A stretch of 64,000 nt of DNA from Pseudomonadota bacterium (GTDB lineage: Bacteria > Pseudomonadota > Alphaproteobacteria > Dongiales > Dongiaceae): NCBI GenBank assembly GCA_016183985.1, contig JACPDN010000006.1, positions 1,116,001 through 1,180,000 of the forward strand. The letters run 5' to 3'. Each line of letters starts with the position of its first letter. The stretch's first letter is position 1. Positions 25,549 to 34,961 of this stretch are shown in pieces. The notes beneath the pieces were generated by a model. That model was not told the DNA's origin. It did no database searches and was given only the letters and a program-made list of their open reading frames with translations. Both the position numbers and the translations under genes were made by a program.

Positions 25549-27393
25549 TTAGCTGCGGAAGGCTTCGGCAAAAAATAGAGCGATCCGCCGGTAGAGTGTG
25601 CGCTGGTTTGCCGGCCGGCCGATACCGTGACCTTCGTCATCGAAGGTCAGCAATTCATAATCGATACCGCCGGCTTTAAGCCGCGTCACCACATCGGTCA
25701 CGTTCTGCGGCGTCACATTCGGATCGTTCTCACCCTGCACGATCAGCAGCTTGCCCTTGATGTCGCCGACGAAGTGAATCGGCGACCGCTCGTGAAAGCG
25801 CTGCGGTGCCGTTTCCGGCGAGCCGCCCATCATTTCCTCGGAATAGGGTCGCAGGTCCGGTCGTGTCGTCTCGTAATCGACGACCAAATCCGTCATGCCG
25901 CAGATAGGGGCCGCCGCCGCTATCGTCTCGATCGGGAAATGCGTGATCGCCCACCAGGATGAATAGCCGCCATATGACGTGCCGGTAATGCCGACCCGCC
26001 CCTTTTCAGCAATGCCGTCGCGGATCAGCGCTTCGGCCCCGGCGCGGATATCCTCCTGCTCCAGACCGCCCCAGCCTTCGATCTTGATCGATTCCTCGAA
26101 GGCGAGGCTGAAGCCGGTCGAGCCGCGATAATTGGGCGTCATCACATTGAATCCGCAGGCCAGATAGTATTGGATCTCGGGATCGAATGCGTCCTCGTCG
26201 TGATGCGTGGGGCCGCCATGGATCAGCAGGATGGTGCCGCGCGCAGGCGCTTTGGCACGAAAGAGCCAGCCTTGAATCTCGAGCCCATCCACCGACTTCC
26301 AGCGATAGTCTTCAGCCGGCACCAATTCATCCGCGGCAATGCCAGGCCGCGTCGGATGCTCGGCGAGCGTGCCCACGATCTGATAGGGCGATGCTGATTC
26401 GAGGCGCAGCAAGCGCCCAGGTGTCCGTGCGTCGTAATGCCAGCTGATCCAGTGCCCATCCGCTGACAGCCCGATCGGGTCATAAGTGCCCGGGCCAGGT
26501 GAAAAAGGCGTTTCTTTCCGCGTCACTGGGTCCAGAAAGGTCATGTGCGTGCACGCCGCGCGCGCCTCTTCAATGACGACGCGATCCGTACGCCTCAACC
26601 AGACAGCATCCTCGACATTGCGCGCCGGATCATCGACCAACCAATCGGTCTTCCGATCAGCGAGATGCCACAAGCCGATGCGCCGGTGTGGCTTTCCCTC
26701 CGCCGCCAGGACGACATGCTGGGCATCCGGCGACCAAGCGCCATCTGCCTTTGCCGCCGCGCCGACATTGACAATCTCCTCGTCAAAACTGCCATCGACA
26801 GCGGCAAGCCATAATTGAACACCGGCGGGATCGAGATCCTTGCGTTCATAGAGCACATATTTATCGTCCGGCGATACCAGGGGCCACATGAAGGCGGCCT
26901 TTTCCGGCCGCGCGATCACATGCCTGGCGCCCGTTTCAATGTCATGGCGATAGACCAGCGCCGTTTCGATCTCCTCGCCGCTTTCAAGCTCGACATTGGC
27001 GGCGTAGATCAGGGTCCGGTTGTCGGCAAGGAGCTCGCCGCCATGGATGTAGTAGTCCGGCCGCTCGGGCGTCAGGCGTCTTGGCGGACGATTGTCGAGA
27101 AAGACCTGCAGCAACGAGACTCGTTCATCGCCGCCATTCGACTGACCGACCACAATCGATTGGCCGTCCCGTGCCCAGGTAAAGTAGTCGCAATCCCATC
27201 CGTCATCGACCAGGCAACGCGGCGCAGCGCTTCCATCCGCCGGCTGCAGCCAGAGTTGCGTGGTGGCACCCAGTTTCGCCCAGATCCAGGCAAGCCGCGC
27301 GCCATCCGGCGAAAGGCCAGCCGAGTAGATCGTCGGCAAGTCGAGCAGACGGTCCAGGAAGGCATCATGGGCGGAAAGATCGGGTAGCGTCAT
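25549..27393 (-). CDS. S9 prolyl-oligopeptidase-family serine peptidase
   Basis: A 614-aa cytoplasmic peptidase with an N-terminal beta-propeller (repeated SPDG/ARDG-type blades over ~20-350) and a C-terminal alpha/beta-hydrolase domain. The triad is visible: Ser in GITGTSYGGYSSW, Asp in GENDPNVTP and His in DDEGHGI. It resembles acylaminoacyl peptidases/dipeptidyl peptidases, which remove N-terminal residues from short peptides. No signal peptide. It converges on the PKHD gene with only a few bases between. Confidence 0.92.
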   Translation of the reverse strand: MTLPDLSAHDAFLDRLLDLPTIYSAGLSPDGARLAWIWAKLGATTQLWLQPADGSAAPRCLVDDGWDCDYFTWARDGQSIVVGQSNGGDERVSLLQVFLDNRPPRRLTPERPDYYIHGGELLADNRTLIYAANVELESGEEIETALVYRHDIETGARHVIARPEKAAFMWPLVSPDDKYVLYERKDLDPAGVQLWLAAVDGSFDEEIVNVGAAAKADGAWSPDAQHVVLAAEGKPHRRIGLWHLADRKTDWLVDDPARNVEDAVWLRRTDRVVIEEARAACTHMTFLDPVTRKETPFSPGPGTYDPIGLSADGHWISWHYDARTPGRLLRLESASPYQIVGTLAEHPTRPGIAADELVPAEDYRWKSVDGLEIQGWLFRAKAPARGTILLIHGGPTHHDEDAFDPEIQYYLACGFNVMTPNYRGSTGFSLAFEESIKIEGWGGLEQEDIRAGAEALIRDGIAEKGRVGITGTSYGGYSSWWAITHFPIETIAAAAPICGMTDLVVDYETTRPDLRPYSEEMMGGSPETAPQRFHERSPIHFVGDIKGKLLIVQGENDPNVTPQNVTDVVTRLKAGGIDYELLTFDDEGHGIGRPANQRTLYRRIALFFAEAFRS

Positions 27394-27589
27394 CTTGCAG
27401 GCTGGTCGGTATGGTAATGGGCTGCCGGATGACTCCGGCTATCGCGTCACCTTAGCGCCCCTCGCCCAACTTGCACAAATGGGCTACAAGAATGCGGCCG
27501 CGGCCATTGTTGCGTCGCAGCAATGAAATATGTCTGCTGTATATCGATGCTGGGGCGCTGCCAAGCCGGCCCCGAACTTGAGGTCGCCG

Positions 27590-28900
27590 ATGAACGTCTC
27601 GCTCGATGCCGCCCTTGCCGAAGCCGAAGGCCGCTACACCGCCGCCAATCCCGCGAGCCTTGCGCGTCATGAAGGCGCGCGTTACGCCATGCCTGGCGGC
27701 AACACACGCACGGTCCTGCATTATTCGCCCTTTCCCCTCGCCTGGAGTAAGGGTGAAGGTGCCACGCTGACCGATCTCGACGGTCACAGCTATACCGATT
27801 ATCTCGGCGAGTATTCCGCCGGGCTCTACGGCCACTCCAACCCGAAGATCCAGGCAGCGCTCAAAAAAGCCATTGAGGACGGCACCGTATTGGGCGGTCC
27901 CAATGTCTATGAGGCGGAACTGGCCGGCCTGCTCAAAAGCCGTTTCCCATCGCTGCAATCCTTGCGTTTCTGCAATTCCGGCACGGAGGCCAATGTCTTT
28001 GCGCTGATGACGGCGCAAGCACATACCGGCCGCAGGAAAGTGATGGTGTTCGACGGCGGTTATCACGGCGGCGTGCTCTATTTCGGCCATGGCGGTATCC
28101 CCATCAACCTGCCGCTCGATTGGGTCATCGCTCCCTACAATGACGTCGAAGGTACGCTGGATCTCATTCGCAAGCACGGCACGGAGCTTGCGGCAATTCT
28201 GGTCGAGCCGATGCTGGGCAGCGGCGGGTGTCTGCCAGCACGCAGGGATTTCCTCAGCGCGCTGCGACAGGCGGCGAGCGAGCTTGATATCATTCTGATC
28301 TTTGATGAGGTCATGACCTCGCGCCTTTCGTCCGGCGGCCTTCAGGCGGCACTCGGCGTCACGCCGGATATGACGACGCTGGGAAAATATCTCGGCGGCG
28401 GTTCGTCCTTCGGCGCCTTCGGCGGTCGCACCGACATCATGGGGCACTACGATCCCGAAAAGCCCGGCTATTGGCCGCATGCCGGTACCTTCAACAACAA
28501 CGTGCTATCGATGGCAGCCGGGCTCACGGGCCTGCGCGATATCTACACGCCGGAAGCCGCGATGGCACTCAACGCCAAAGGCGATCGCCTGCGTGACGGA
28601 TTGAATGCACTGGGCGAGAAGCATGGCGTGCCGCTGATCTCGACCGGCTGCGGCTCATTCATCGGCATCCATTTCACCAAGGAAATCGTCGACCGGCCGG
28701 TCCATGAGGATGCTGATGAGGAGGCACGGCAAAGCAAGCTTCATAAGCTGATGCATCTCGACTTCATCGCTGCAGGCCTTTTCTTCGCAAGGCGCGGCTA
28801 TATGGCGCTGAGCCTTGCCCTCACCGACAGCGATATCGATCGCTTCGTCGCGCAGGCTGAAGAGTTCGTCAGCGCGCGTCGGCCGCTGCTGGCGAGTTAA
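27590..28900 (+). CDS. class-III PLP-dependent aminotransferase, glutamate-1-semialdehyde-aminomutase-like
   Basis: 436 aa. The motifs are GGNTRTVLHYSPFPL, RFCNSGTEANVFALMTAQAHTG, the PLP Asp region ILIFDEVMTSRLSSGG and the PLP Lys in TTLGKYLGGGSSFGAFGG. It resembles HemL in sequence but lacks context for haem synthesis, so it is probably an omega-type transaminase or a mutase acting on another substrate. The ATG at 27590 has GAGGT in front; an earlier ATG (27530) lacks one. Its TAA overlaps the stop of thiQ on the opposite strand. Confidence 0.88.
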   Translation: MNVSLDAALAEAEGRYTAANPASLARHEGARYAMPGGNTRTVLHYSPFPLAWSKGEGATLTDLDGHSYTDYLGEYSAGLYGHSNPKIQAALKKAIEDGTVLGGPNVYEAELAGLLKSRFPSLQSLRFCNSGTEANVFALMTAQAHTGRRKVMVFDGGYHGGVLYFGHGGIPINLPLDWVIAPYNDVEGTLDLIRKHGTELAAILVEPMLGSGGCLPARRDFLSALRQAASELDIILIFDEVMTSRLSSGGLQAALGVTPDMTTLGKYLGGGSSFGAFGGRTDIMGHYDPEKPGYWPHAGTFNNNVLSMAAGLTGLRDIYTPEAAMALNAKGDRLRDGLNALGEKHGVPLISTGCGSFIGIHFTKEIVDRPVHEDADEEARQSKLHKLMHLDFIAAGLFFARRGYMALSLALTDSDIDRFVAQAEEFVSARRPLLAS

Positions 28901-29604
28901 GTGCCGAGATAGTCGCGGATCGTCGGGTGCTGTGACGCCAGCACCGCGGCGGTCGGGCCGCTGGTAATGACCTTGCCAATGGCGATGAAGGCCGTGTGAT
29001 CGGCGGCAAAGAGTGCATCCGCCGGATCGTGTGTCACCATCAGCACAGTCAGGCCCTTCTGGGTTCGCAGCGAGAGGACAAGTTCCAGCATCTCGCGTCG
29101 CAAAGCGGGGCCGAGGGCTGCAAAGGCTTCATCGAGCATCAATACGGGCCGCTTGCGCAGGATGCAGCGGGCGATGGCCACGCGCTGGCGTTCGCCACCG
29201 GAAAGCTGGCCGGGCAGGCGTTCCTCGAAACCGGTCAACCCGACCTCGCCCAGCGCCCAACTCACCTGCTCCCGCTCCGAAGGTGTCAGCCGCAGTCCCG
29301 GATGCAGGCCGAGGCCCACATTCTGGATGACATTGAGATGGGCAAAGAGGTTGTGGTCCTGGAACAGCGTTGTCACCGGCCGCGCATCGGGCGCCAGATC
29401 CGTGATATCGGCGCCGCCGATAAATATGCGCCCAGCCAGAGCTGCCTCAAAACCGCCAACGAGGGCAAGCAATGTACTCTTGCCGGCGCCGCTCGGGCCG
29501 ATGACCGCCATGACCTCACCGCGCTCGACCGAGAGGTCGAAATGCATCCGCAGGTCTTCATAGGTGAATTCGACACCCTTGATCTCAATGTAGCTCACGC
29601 CCAC
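28897..29604 (-). CDS. thiQ: thiamine ABC transporter ATP-binding protein
   Basis: A 235-aa ATPase: Walker A GPSGAGKST, Q-loop LFQDHNLFAHL (the usual ThiQ wording), signature LSGGERQR, Walker B VLMLDEAFAALG, H-loop VTHDPADAL. It starts with GTG within the thiP stop region; a second GTG at 29598 is possible. Third gene of thiBPQ, under a TPP riboswitch, importing thiamine or its phosphates. Confidence 0.94.
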   Translation of the reverse strand: MGVSYIEIKGVEFTYEDLRMHFDLSVERGEVMAVIGPSGAGKSTLLALVGGFEAALAGRIFIGGADITDLAPDARPVTTLFQDHNLFAHLNVIQNVGLGLHPGLRLTPSEREQVSWALGEVGLTGFEERLPGQLSGGERQRVAIARCILRKRPVLMLDEAFAALGPALRREMLELVLSLRTQKGLTVLMVTHDPADALFAADHTAFIAIGKVITSGPTAAVLASQHPTIRDYLGT

Positions 29605-31225
29605 CTACCCAGCGTTCCAATATGGCATATGTCGCCAGAGTCAGCGCCAGCAGCAGCAGCGCCGTGCTGGCCGCGCCGTCCAACCGGTAGGCGCCGAGTT
29701 GGCCATAGAGCAGCAGCGTCAGGTTCGTGAGATCCTGGCTGCCGAAAAGGGCGATGGCGCCCAGATCACCCATGGCGATGACACTGGCAAAGGCAAAGGC
29801 GCTGCCCAATGGCCGCCGCAGGGTCGGCCAATCGATCTCGCGCCAGCGATGCCAGCCTTTGATCCCCAAAGCGGCGCAAAGCTTGTCATGGCGTTCCGCA
29901 GCTGTGGCCATGGCGGGTTCCAACAGGCCCAGCACGAATGGCAGCGCCATGACGGCATTCAGCAGGATGACCCCCGGCACCGCCAGATCGTAAAGGTCGA
30001 TCCGACCGCTGGCCGCAAGGAAGATGCCGGTACCGATCACCATGGGCGATACGAAGAGGCCGAGGCGGCCGGCAAGGCCGATCAGCATCGCCATGCGACG
30101 ATGGCCCAGTAACATCAAGCTCTGGCGCGCCTGCGCCAACAGATATCCACATAGCGTGGCGACTGCACCACCACTGAGGCCGAGTGCCATACTGATGAGC
30201 GCTGCCTTGGACAAGCTGGCAACAGAGGCCGCGGCATGCAGGCCGCTCAACCCTTTCTGCACCAATGCCGCCATTGGCAATGCTAGGAACAGCGAGACCA
30301 GAAGAATGAGGCTGTAATCGACGAGCCGTGAGGCATTGGAGGCGCCGTCGTAGCGGCGGATGATCAATCGCGTCACGGACCCCATCGCCATCTCGCGTCC
30401 GGTGCGCCAGACGGTCCAGGCACCGCCAGCGCACAGCACCACCTGTAGAAGCGCCAGCATTGCACCAAGGCCAAGATCGAAATCGAAACGCAAGGCCTGA
30501 TAGATTGCCACTTCCAGTGTCGTGGCAGCCGGCCCGCCGCCCAAGGTCAGCGCCACGGCAAAGGTCGTAAAGCACAGCATGAAGACAATGATGGCGATGC
30601 CCGGCAATTGCTGCCTGAGCAGCGGCATCTCGATGAAGCGAAAGACATCGCGCCCGCGCATGCCGAGCTGTGCCGCCAGCCGCCAGCTTTCCGCCGGCAC
30701 CGCAGCATAGGCCGGCAGCAGCAGCCGGATCGCCAGCGGCAAGTTGAAAAAAACATGCGCGATGAGAATGCCAGGGAGGCCATAGATATGAGGCCGCCAA
30801 TCGGAACCGAATGCCGTTGCCGCCGCGGTCAGATAGCCGCTGCCGCCGAAGACAGCGACGACACCGAAAATGCCGACGATTGTCGGCATCACCATCGGCA
30901 GGGCGCAAAGCTGTAACAACCAGCTGCGACCGGGAAAATGCGGTTGCCGCGCCAGAGCCCGCGTGGCCGGAATGGCAGCGAGGAGCGTCAGCAGCACCGA
31001 GAGCAGCGCTTGCCACAAAGTGAAAGCCAGCACCTTGCCGAGATAATAGGTCGATATGCCGGCGATTTCGCCGCCGCCCGCTTGCAACAGCAATGCAAAG
31101 ACGGCGACGGCCGCTACCACCAGAACCGCGGCCAGACCGCAACCGGTCAGAACGGTAGCGGGCCAGCCGGCGATTCCGGTCGCAGGACCGCGCCGCGACG
31201 GGCGCGATCCAGCAGCCATCGACAT
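29585..31225 (-). CDS. thiP: thiamine ABC transporter permease
   Basis: A 546-aa permease with about twelve transmembrane helices in two similar halves, each carrying an EAA-type loop (ESWRLAAQLGMRGRDVFRFIEMPL and the HDKLCAALGIKGWHRWREIDWP region). The fused two-half structure is typical of ThiP and ferric-iron permeases. It starts at the ATG inside the thiB stop (TAATG), so translation is coupled. The ATPase ThiQ overlaps its end. Confidence 0.94.
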   Translation of the reverse strand: MSMAAGSRPSRRGPATGIAGWPATVLTGCGLAAVLVVAAVAVFALLLQAGGGEIAGISTYYLGKVLAFTLWQALLSVLLTLLAAIPATRALARQPHFPGRSWLLQLCALPMVMPTIVGIFGVVAVFGGSGYLTAAATAFGSDWRPHIYGLPGILIAHVFFNLPLAIRLLLPAYAAVPAESWRLAAQLGMRGRDVFRFIEMPLLRQQLPGIAIIVFMLCFTTFAVALTLGGGPAATTLEVAIYQALRFDFDLGLGAMLALLQVVLCAGGAWTVWRTGREMAMGSVTRLIIRRYDGASNASRLVDYSLILLVSLFLALPMAALVQKGLSGLHAAASVASLSKAALISMALGLSGGAVATLCGYLLAQARQSLMLLGHRRMAMLIGLAGRLGLFVSPMVIGTGIFLAASGRIDLYDLAVPGVILLNAVMALPFVLGLLEPAMATAAERHDKLCAALGIKGWHRWREIDWPTLRRPLGSAFAFASVIAMGDLGAIALFGSQDLTNLTLLLYGQLGAYRLDGAASTALLLLALTLATYAILERWVGGRELH

Positions 31226-32232
31226 TACTGACTGACGGCCTCGACCCATGTCTTGATCCAATCGTCGCGATGCTTGGCGGCCTCGTCGGCCGGCAGCAAC
31301 AGCGATTTTTCAGGAACCGGCAATGCGGTGAATTCCGGCGGCAGGTCGGCACCGATATCGCGCACCGGATACATGTAATTGGTGGTCGGAATGACCTTCT
31401 GAGCTTCTGGCGAGATCAAGAAGGCCAGGAAAGATTTCGCCAGATCGGCATGAGCCGAGCCAGCAATGGCACCCGCCACTTCAACCTGCATGTAATTCCC
31501 TTCCGGGAAGACCAGTGCCTTGTAGCGGTCGGTCTTCTCGACGATCTGATGATAGGCAGGCGATGTCGTGTAAGAGAGGACCAGCGGCGCTTCACCTTGC
31601 GTGAAGAGGCCATAGGCCTCGCTCCAGCCCTTGCTGACGGTGAGGATCTTCGGCTTCAGCCCGGCCCAGGCCGCGGCGGCCTTCTCGCCATAGACCTCAC
31701 CCATCCACATGACCAGACCGAGACCCGGCGTGCTGGTGCGCGGATCTTCCAGCAGCACTTTCGGCCCATCCTTGCCGTCGACAAGGTCGGCAAGGCTCTT
31801 CGGCGGATCCTTCAGCTTTTCGCTGTCGTAGACGAAGGCGAAATAGCCCCAGTCATAGGGGACGAAATCGGCATCCGCCCACGTGATCGGCAGCTTCAGC
31901 GCCGAGACATCCGTGCCGTGCGGCGCAAAGAGACCCGTCGCCTTCGCTTCCGCCGTGAGGTTGGTATCGAGGCCGAGGACGACATCGGCCTTGGTGTTCT
32001 TGCCTTCAAGTTTCAGCCGCGCAAGCAGTGCGGCACCATCTTCCAGCGCCACCCAATTGATGTCGCAGGCACAAGTCGCCTCGAACGCCTTTTCAAGCAC
32101 GGGGCCGGGGCCCCACTCGCTGGTAAAGGAGTTATAGGTATAAACGGTCAGGACTGGCTTCTCATCGGCCCAGGCAGCGGGTATCGCTGCCGTGGCCAGA
32201 AGGGTCGAAAGCAATAGATCGCGCAGCTGCAT
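31225..32232 (-). CDS. thiB: periplasmic thiamine-binding protein
   Basis: A 335-aa binding protein with a Sec signal (LLLSTLLATAAIPAAWA, cleavage before DEK) and the TbpA/ThiB opening LTVYTYNSFTSEWGPGPVLEKAFEA. Family motifs ADVVLGLDTNL, PYDWGYFAFVYDSEKL and DPRTSTPGLG are present. It captures thiamine, thiamine phosphate and TPP. A good GGAGGAG lies 8 bases before the ATG. First gene of the riboswitch-controlled operon; overlaps thiP by TAATG. Confidence 0.96.
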   Translation of the reverse strand: MQLRDLLLSTLLATAAIPAAWADEKPVLTVYTYNSFTSEWGPGPVLEKAFEATCACDINWVALEDGAALLARLKLEGKNTKADVVLGLDTNLTAEAKATGLFAPHGTDVSALKLPITWADADFVPYDWGYFAFVYDSEKLKDPPKSLADLVDGKDGPKVLLEDPRTSTPGLGLVMWMGEVYGEKAAAAWAGLKPKILTVSKGWSEAYGLFTQGEAPLVLSYTTSPAYHQIVEKTDRYKALVFPEGNYMQVEVAGAIAGSAHADLAKSFLAFLISPEAQKVIPTTNYMYPVRDIGADLPPEFTALPVPEKSLLLPADEAAKHRDDWIKTWVEAVSQ

Positions 32233-32311
32233 GATGTCATCTCCTCCGCAAGGGCGCCGGAAGAGAATGAAAGTCGTGATTGGGGCTGACCTGCTGCAAT
32301 CGCTGACTCAT

Positions 32312-32402
32312 ATCCCTCCGCCGGCATGACCCGGATCAGGTTCCGCGGGTTGAAGCGCGCTTTCGCTTCTCTCAGCCCCTGCAAACTGGGGCACCCCGTT
32401 GA
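32312..32402 (-). promoter_or_regulatory. TPP riboswitch (THI element)
   Basis: Read on the minus strand it shows the THI-box landmarks in order: GGGGTGCCCC, GGCTGAGA (32370-32377), a variable P3 arm rich in GCG, GAACCTGAT (32335-32343), CCGGGTCATGCCGGCGGAGGGA-like closing helix. It precedes thiB by 80 bases. No stem followed by a T-run is seen in that gap and the thiB Shine-Dalgarno is strong and GC-flanked, so control of translation initiation is more likely than of termination. High TPP should turn the importer off. Confidence 0.97.
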
Positions 32403-32411
32403 GTGGCGGCC

Positions 32412-32440
32412 AATGTCGTCAGCTTGGGCGGGCTTGTCAA
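32412..32440 (-). promoter_or_regulatory. sigma-70-like promoter of thiBPQ
   Basis: On the minus strand a perfect TTGACA (32440-32435) is followed after 17 bases by GACATT (32417-32412). The predicted start near 32405 falls exactly at the 5' edge of the riboswitch. The kinase gene ends 14 bases upstream, so thiBPQ need not depend on readthrough. Confidence 0.65.
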
Positions 32441-32453
32441 GCGGGCCTTATAG

Positions 32454-33341
32454 TCAGGCCTTCCGCAGCCAATCTTGATATTGCGGATCATCGAGCCGCT
32501 CATGCAGGCGCGACAGCCGGTCATCCCGTAAGGCGACGAGGTCTGGGGAATCGTTGGCGGCGACCAGTTCCGCCTCGCACCAACTGGCGGCGACCAGATA
32601 GAGCGCCGTCTTGTAGAGCTCAAAACGCGGCCACTGCGCCGGGCCGATCAGCGGCTCGATCTGCCCCCGCGCCATGGCTGGATCGACGCCGGCTTCCATT
32701 GTCACGGCGGCGAGATCCCAGAGCGGCTCCTCCGTGGCCGCGAATTCCCAATCGATCAGATAGAGCCGCCCGGTTTGATCGCGCAGAAAATTCGCCGGGT
32801 TGGGATCGATATGGCAGGCTACGCGCGGCATGGAACTGCGCGCCAAGGCAACACGAACCGGCTCGAGCGCGCGCCGCACATCCTGCATTAACGGCGTCGG
32901 GGCCAGATCGATATAAAGGTCGATCGCCTTGAAGAGACCCTGCTGAAACGGGAACGACACAGCCGAGCGGTGCAGTCGGGTCAGCACATCCACCACGGTG
33001 GCAAATGTCGCCGGGTCAGCTACATCGTCGGCGTTGAGCGCTTCTGCACCCGCCACGAAGGCCGTGATGTACCAGCCGGCATCCGGCTCCGCGGCCAGTA
33101 CCGGCGGCGCCAGGCCCAGTTCGGCAACGGCGCTGGCATTGACCGGCTCGGCGCGGCGGTCGAGATAGCGCGAGGCGCTGGCACCGGGCCAGCGCAGCAC
33201 GAGATCGCGTCCCTCCGCTTGCAGCCGATAGCTGCGGTTGGTGATGCCACCCAAAACGGAAATGCGCCAGGCTCCGCGAGGAACCGCCGCCAGAAGCGGC
33301 ACGCTGGCAAACAAATGTTCGATATCGTCGTCGAGGCGCAT
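32454..33341 (-). CDS. choline/thiamine-kinase-like phosphotransferase (APH fold)
   Basis: A 295-aa protein kinase-like phosphotransferase. The nucleotide-binding part has LGGITNRSYRL and a Lys/Arg-containing LVLRWPG strand. The catalytic loop CHIDPNPANFL (Brenner motif) and the metal-binding IDWEFAATEEPLWDLA are well conserved, as in LicA-type choline kinases and in E. coli thiamine kinase ThiK. It lies directly upstream of the riboswitch and thiBPQ on the same strand, which hints at thiamine as substrate, but it lies before the riboswitch and may be unrelated. Confidence 0.8.
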   Translation of the reverse strand: MRLDDDIEHLFASVPLLAAVPRGAWRISVLGGITNRSYRLQAEGRDLVLRWPGASASRYLDRRAEPVNASAVAELGLAPPVLAAEPDAGWYITAFVAGAEALNADDVADPATFATVVDVLTRLHRSAVSFPFQQGLFKAIDLYIDLAPTPLMQDVRRALEPVRVALARSSMPRVACHIDPNPANFLRDQTGRLYLIDWEFAATEEPLWDLAAVTMEAGVDPAMARGQIEPLIGPAQWPRFELYKTALYLVAASWCEAELVAANDSPDLVALRDDRLSRLHERLDDPQYQDWLRKA

Positions 33342-33443
33342 GTCGTCCGCTTAGCCCAGCACTGCCATGCTTGGCAAGCAGCCTTGCCACGAGCATCGGC
33401 CTCTGTCACCGTTCGGACAATGTAATTGGCAAGAGAGTCCACA

Positions 33444-34367
33444 ATGCCCGGCGACACCACTGTTTTTTCCACAAACGACGTGGCCGTGACGCTGGTGACC
33501 TTGACCGGCGATGCAACTTTGGCCGGCCAGATCGAGCGCTACACGCGTGAAGCGGGGCAGGAGCCCTTGGTTGCTCTGGTTGCGGGCGATCCGGAAAAGG
33601 CGTCGAAGGCCCTTGCCGAAGCCGGCATCCAGGGCGTGGCGCTTTACGACCTGCGGGGTGGCGGCAGCAGCCATCACAATCTCCTGGCGGCCATCCCCAT
33701 CATTTCTCGCAATGGCCCGGTCATCGGCCTGGTCGATAGCGAATCGTCACCGGTTGCCCAGGGTGCATTGGCAGCGGGAGCGACCGATGTCGTCGCCATC
33801 GCCGATCTTTCCGCTGCCTTGCTGCGGCGCGCCGTGCGCTATGCGCTGGCACGACGTGAGTCGGAACGGAAGCTCACGCGGCTGCGTCTCTTCGATCCCA
33901 TCACCAGCCTGCCCAGCCAGATTCTCTTCTGGGAGATCCTGTCGCTGGCGGTCCGCCGCGCCAAGCGCAATCGCGATTTCTTCGCGGTGCTGCTGGTCGA
34001 TATCGAGAACCTGCCCGATGGCCATGGTGAGGACGGCCCCTATCGCGATCTTGCCGTGCGCGAGCTGGCGGAACGCATCACGCCCATCCTGCGTGGCAGC
34101 GATACGATCGCGCGCTTCGAGCAGCAGCAATTGGCGATCCTCGCCGATTCCATGCCGCGCGTCGAAGACATCCAGATCGTCGCGGAAAAGATTATCGAAG
34201 AGTTCGCCAAGCCGCTCGATGCCGGCGGCCCGCTCTCGGTCAACGTGGCGATCGGCATCGCGCTTTATCCGACCAGCGCCACCGGCGCGGAAGGGCTGCT
34301 TTCCCGCGCCACGGACGCGATGCTTCAGGCCCGCGAACACGGCAGCAATCTCTTCGTCTTCGCCTGA
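33444..34367 (+). CDS. receiver-like plus degenerate GGDEF domain protein
   Basis: A ~307-aa protein. Residues ~1-125 look like a receiver-type alpha/beta fold (VTLVTLTGD, GVALYDLRGGG, GPVIGLVDSE) without the usual acidic pocket. A GGDEF domain follows (LRLFDPITSLPSQILF, FFAVLLVDIENL) but its active-site loop reads RFEQQQLAIL in place of RxGGDEF. Diguanylate cyclase activity is therefore not expected; it may bind a nucleotide or act as a scaffold. The ATG at 33444 follows AAGAGAG and is preferred to one 18 bases upstream. Confidence 0.82.
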   Translation: MPGDTTVFSTNDVAVTLVTLTGDATLAGQIERYTREAGQEPLVALVAGDPEKASKALAEAGIQGVALYDLRGGGSSHHNLLAAIPIISRNGPVIGLVDSESSPVAQGALAAGATDVVAIADLSAALLRRAVRYALARRESERKLTRLRLFDPITSLPSQILFWEILSLAVRRAKRNRDFFAVLLVDIENLPDGHGEDGPYRDLAVRELAERITPILRGSDTIARFEQQQLAILADSMPRVEDIQIVAEKIIEEFAKPLDAGGPLSVNVAIGIALYPTSATGAEGLLSRATDAMLQAREHGSNLFVFA

Positions 34368-34448
34368 CGCCTGCGAACTCTGGCCCAAGACGGCATACCC
34401 CTTGCATCGTCACGGCATGACCTCAAGAGCAAGGGGAAGATTCTGCCC

Positions 34449-34961
34449 ATGTTGTCCATGTTCTCAAAGCGCTCGGACGCAGAAAAACCGAATGATCGCA
34501 GCCACATAGAGGTAAATCTCGGGCGGCCGGAAAGTGCCGGCAACGTGACCCCCTTGAAGGTGCCGCAGGCAGGCTTTGCCGAGGCCCGGCCAACCCGGGC
34601 CGCGCCACTGCCGCAAGGGCGCGCCAAGGTGTTCGAGAACGTACCGAGCGTCGGCCAGTATCTCTATCACCTCAACTCGGACGTCCGTGCCTTCACTCGG
34701 GCCGAGACGGCCCATGCCGTCAGCTCCTGCACCCCGATCGAGGTGCAGCGCGTCGCACGGCTGCTTGCCAAATTGAAGGGCCGATACCTCGCCCAGATCG
34801 TCGACTTGGCGAGCGGCAAGCGCGGGCCGATCGGCGAGATGGATGTCGCCGATATCCGACGGGCGCGCGAAATGGCGGAGGAGGTCGAATTGGGCCTCGC
34901 CGCCTTGCGCCAGGCGATCGAAATCGGCGATCTGACGCTCGACGGGGTGAAGGCGGAGTAA
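34449..34961 (+). CDS. conserved hypothetical protein, helical C-terminus
   Basis: A 170-aa protein I do not recognise. The first ~60 residues are polar and Pro/Arg-rich, probably unstructured. Residues ~65-165 are predicted helical (VQRVARLLAKLKGRYLAQIVDLAS, VADIRRAREMAEEVELGLAALRQAIEIG). Codon use matches its neighbours and the frame is clean. It follows the GGDEF-like gene by 81 bases on the same strand. No function proposed. Confidence 0.65.
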   Translation: MLSMFSKRSDAEKPNDRSHIEVNLGRPESAGNVTPLKVPQAGFAEARPTRAAPLPQGRAKVFENVPSVGQYLYHLNSDVRAFTRAETAHAVSSCTPIEVQRVARLLAKLKGRYLAQIVDLASGKRGPIGEMDVADIRRAREMAEEVELGLAALRQAIEIGDLTLDGVKAE

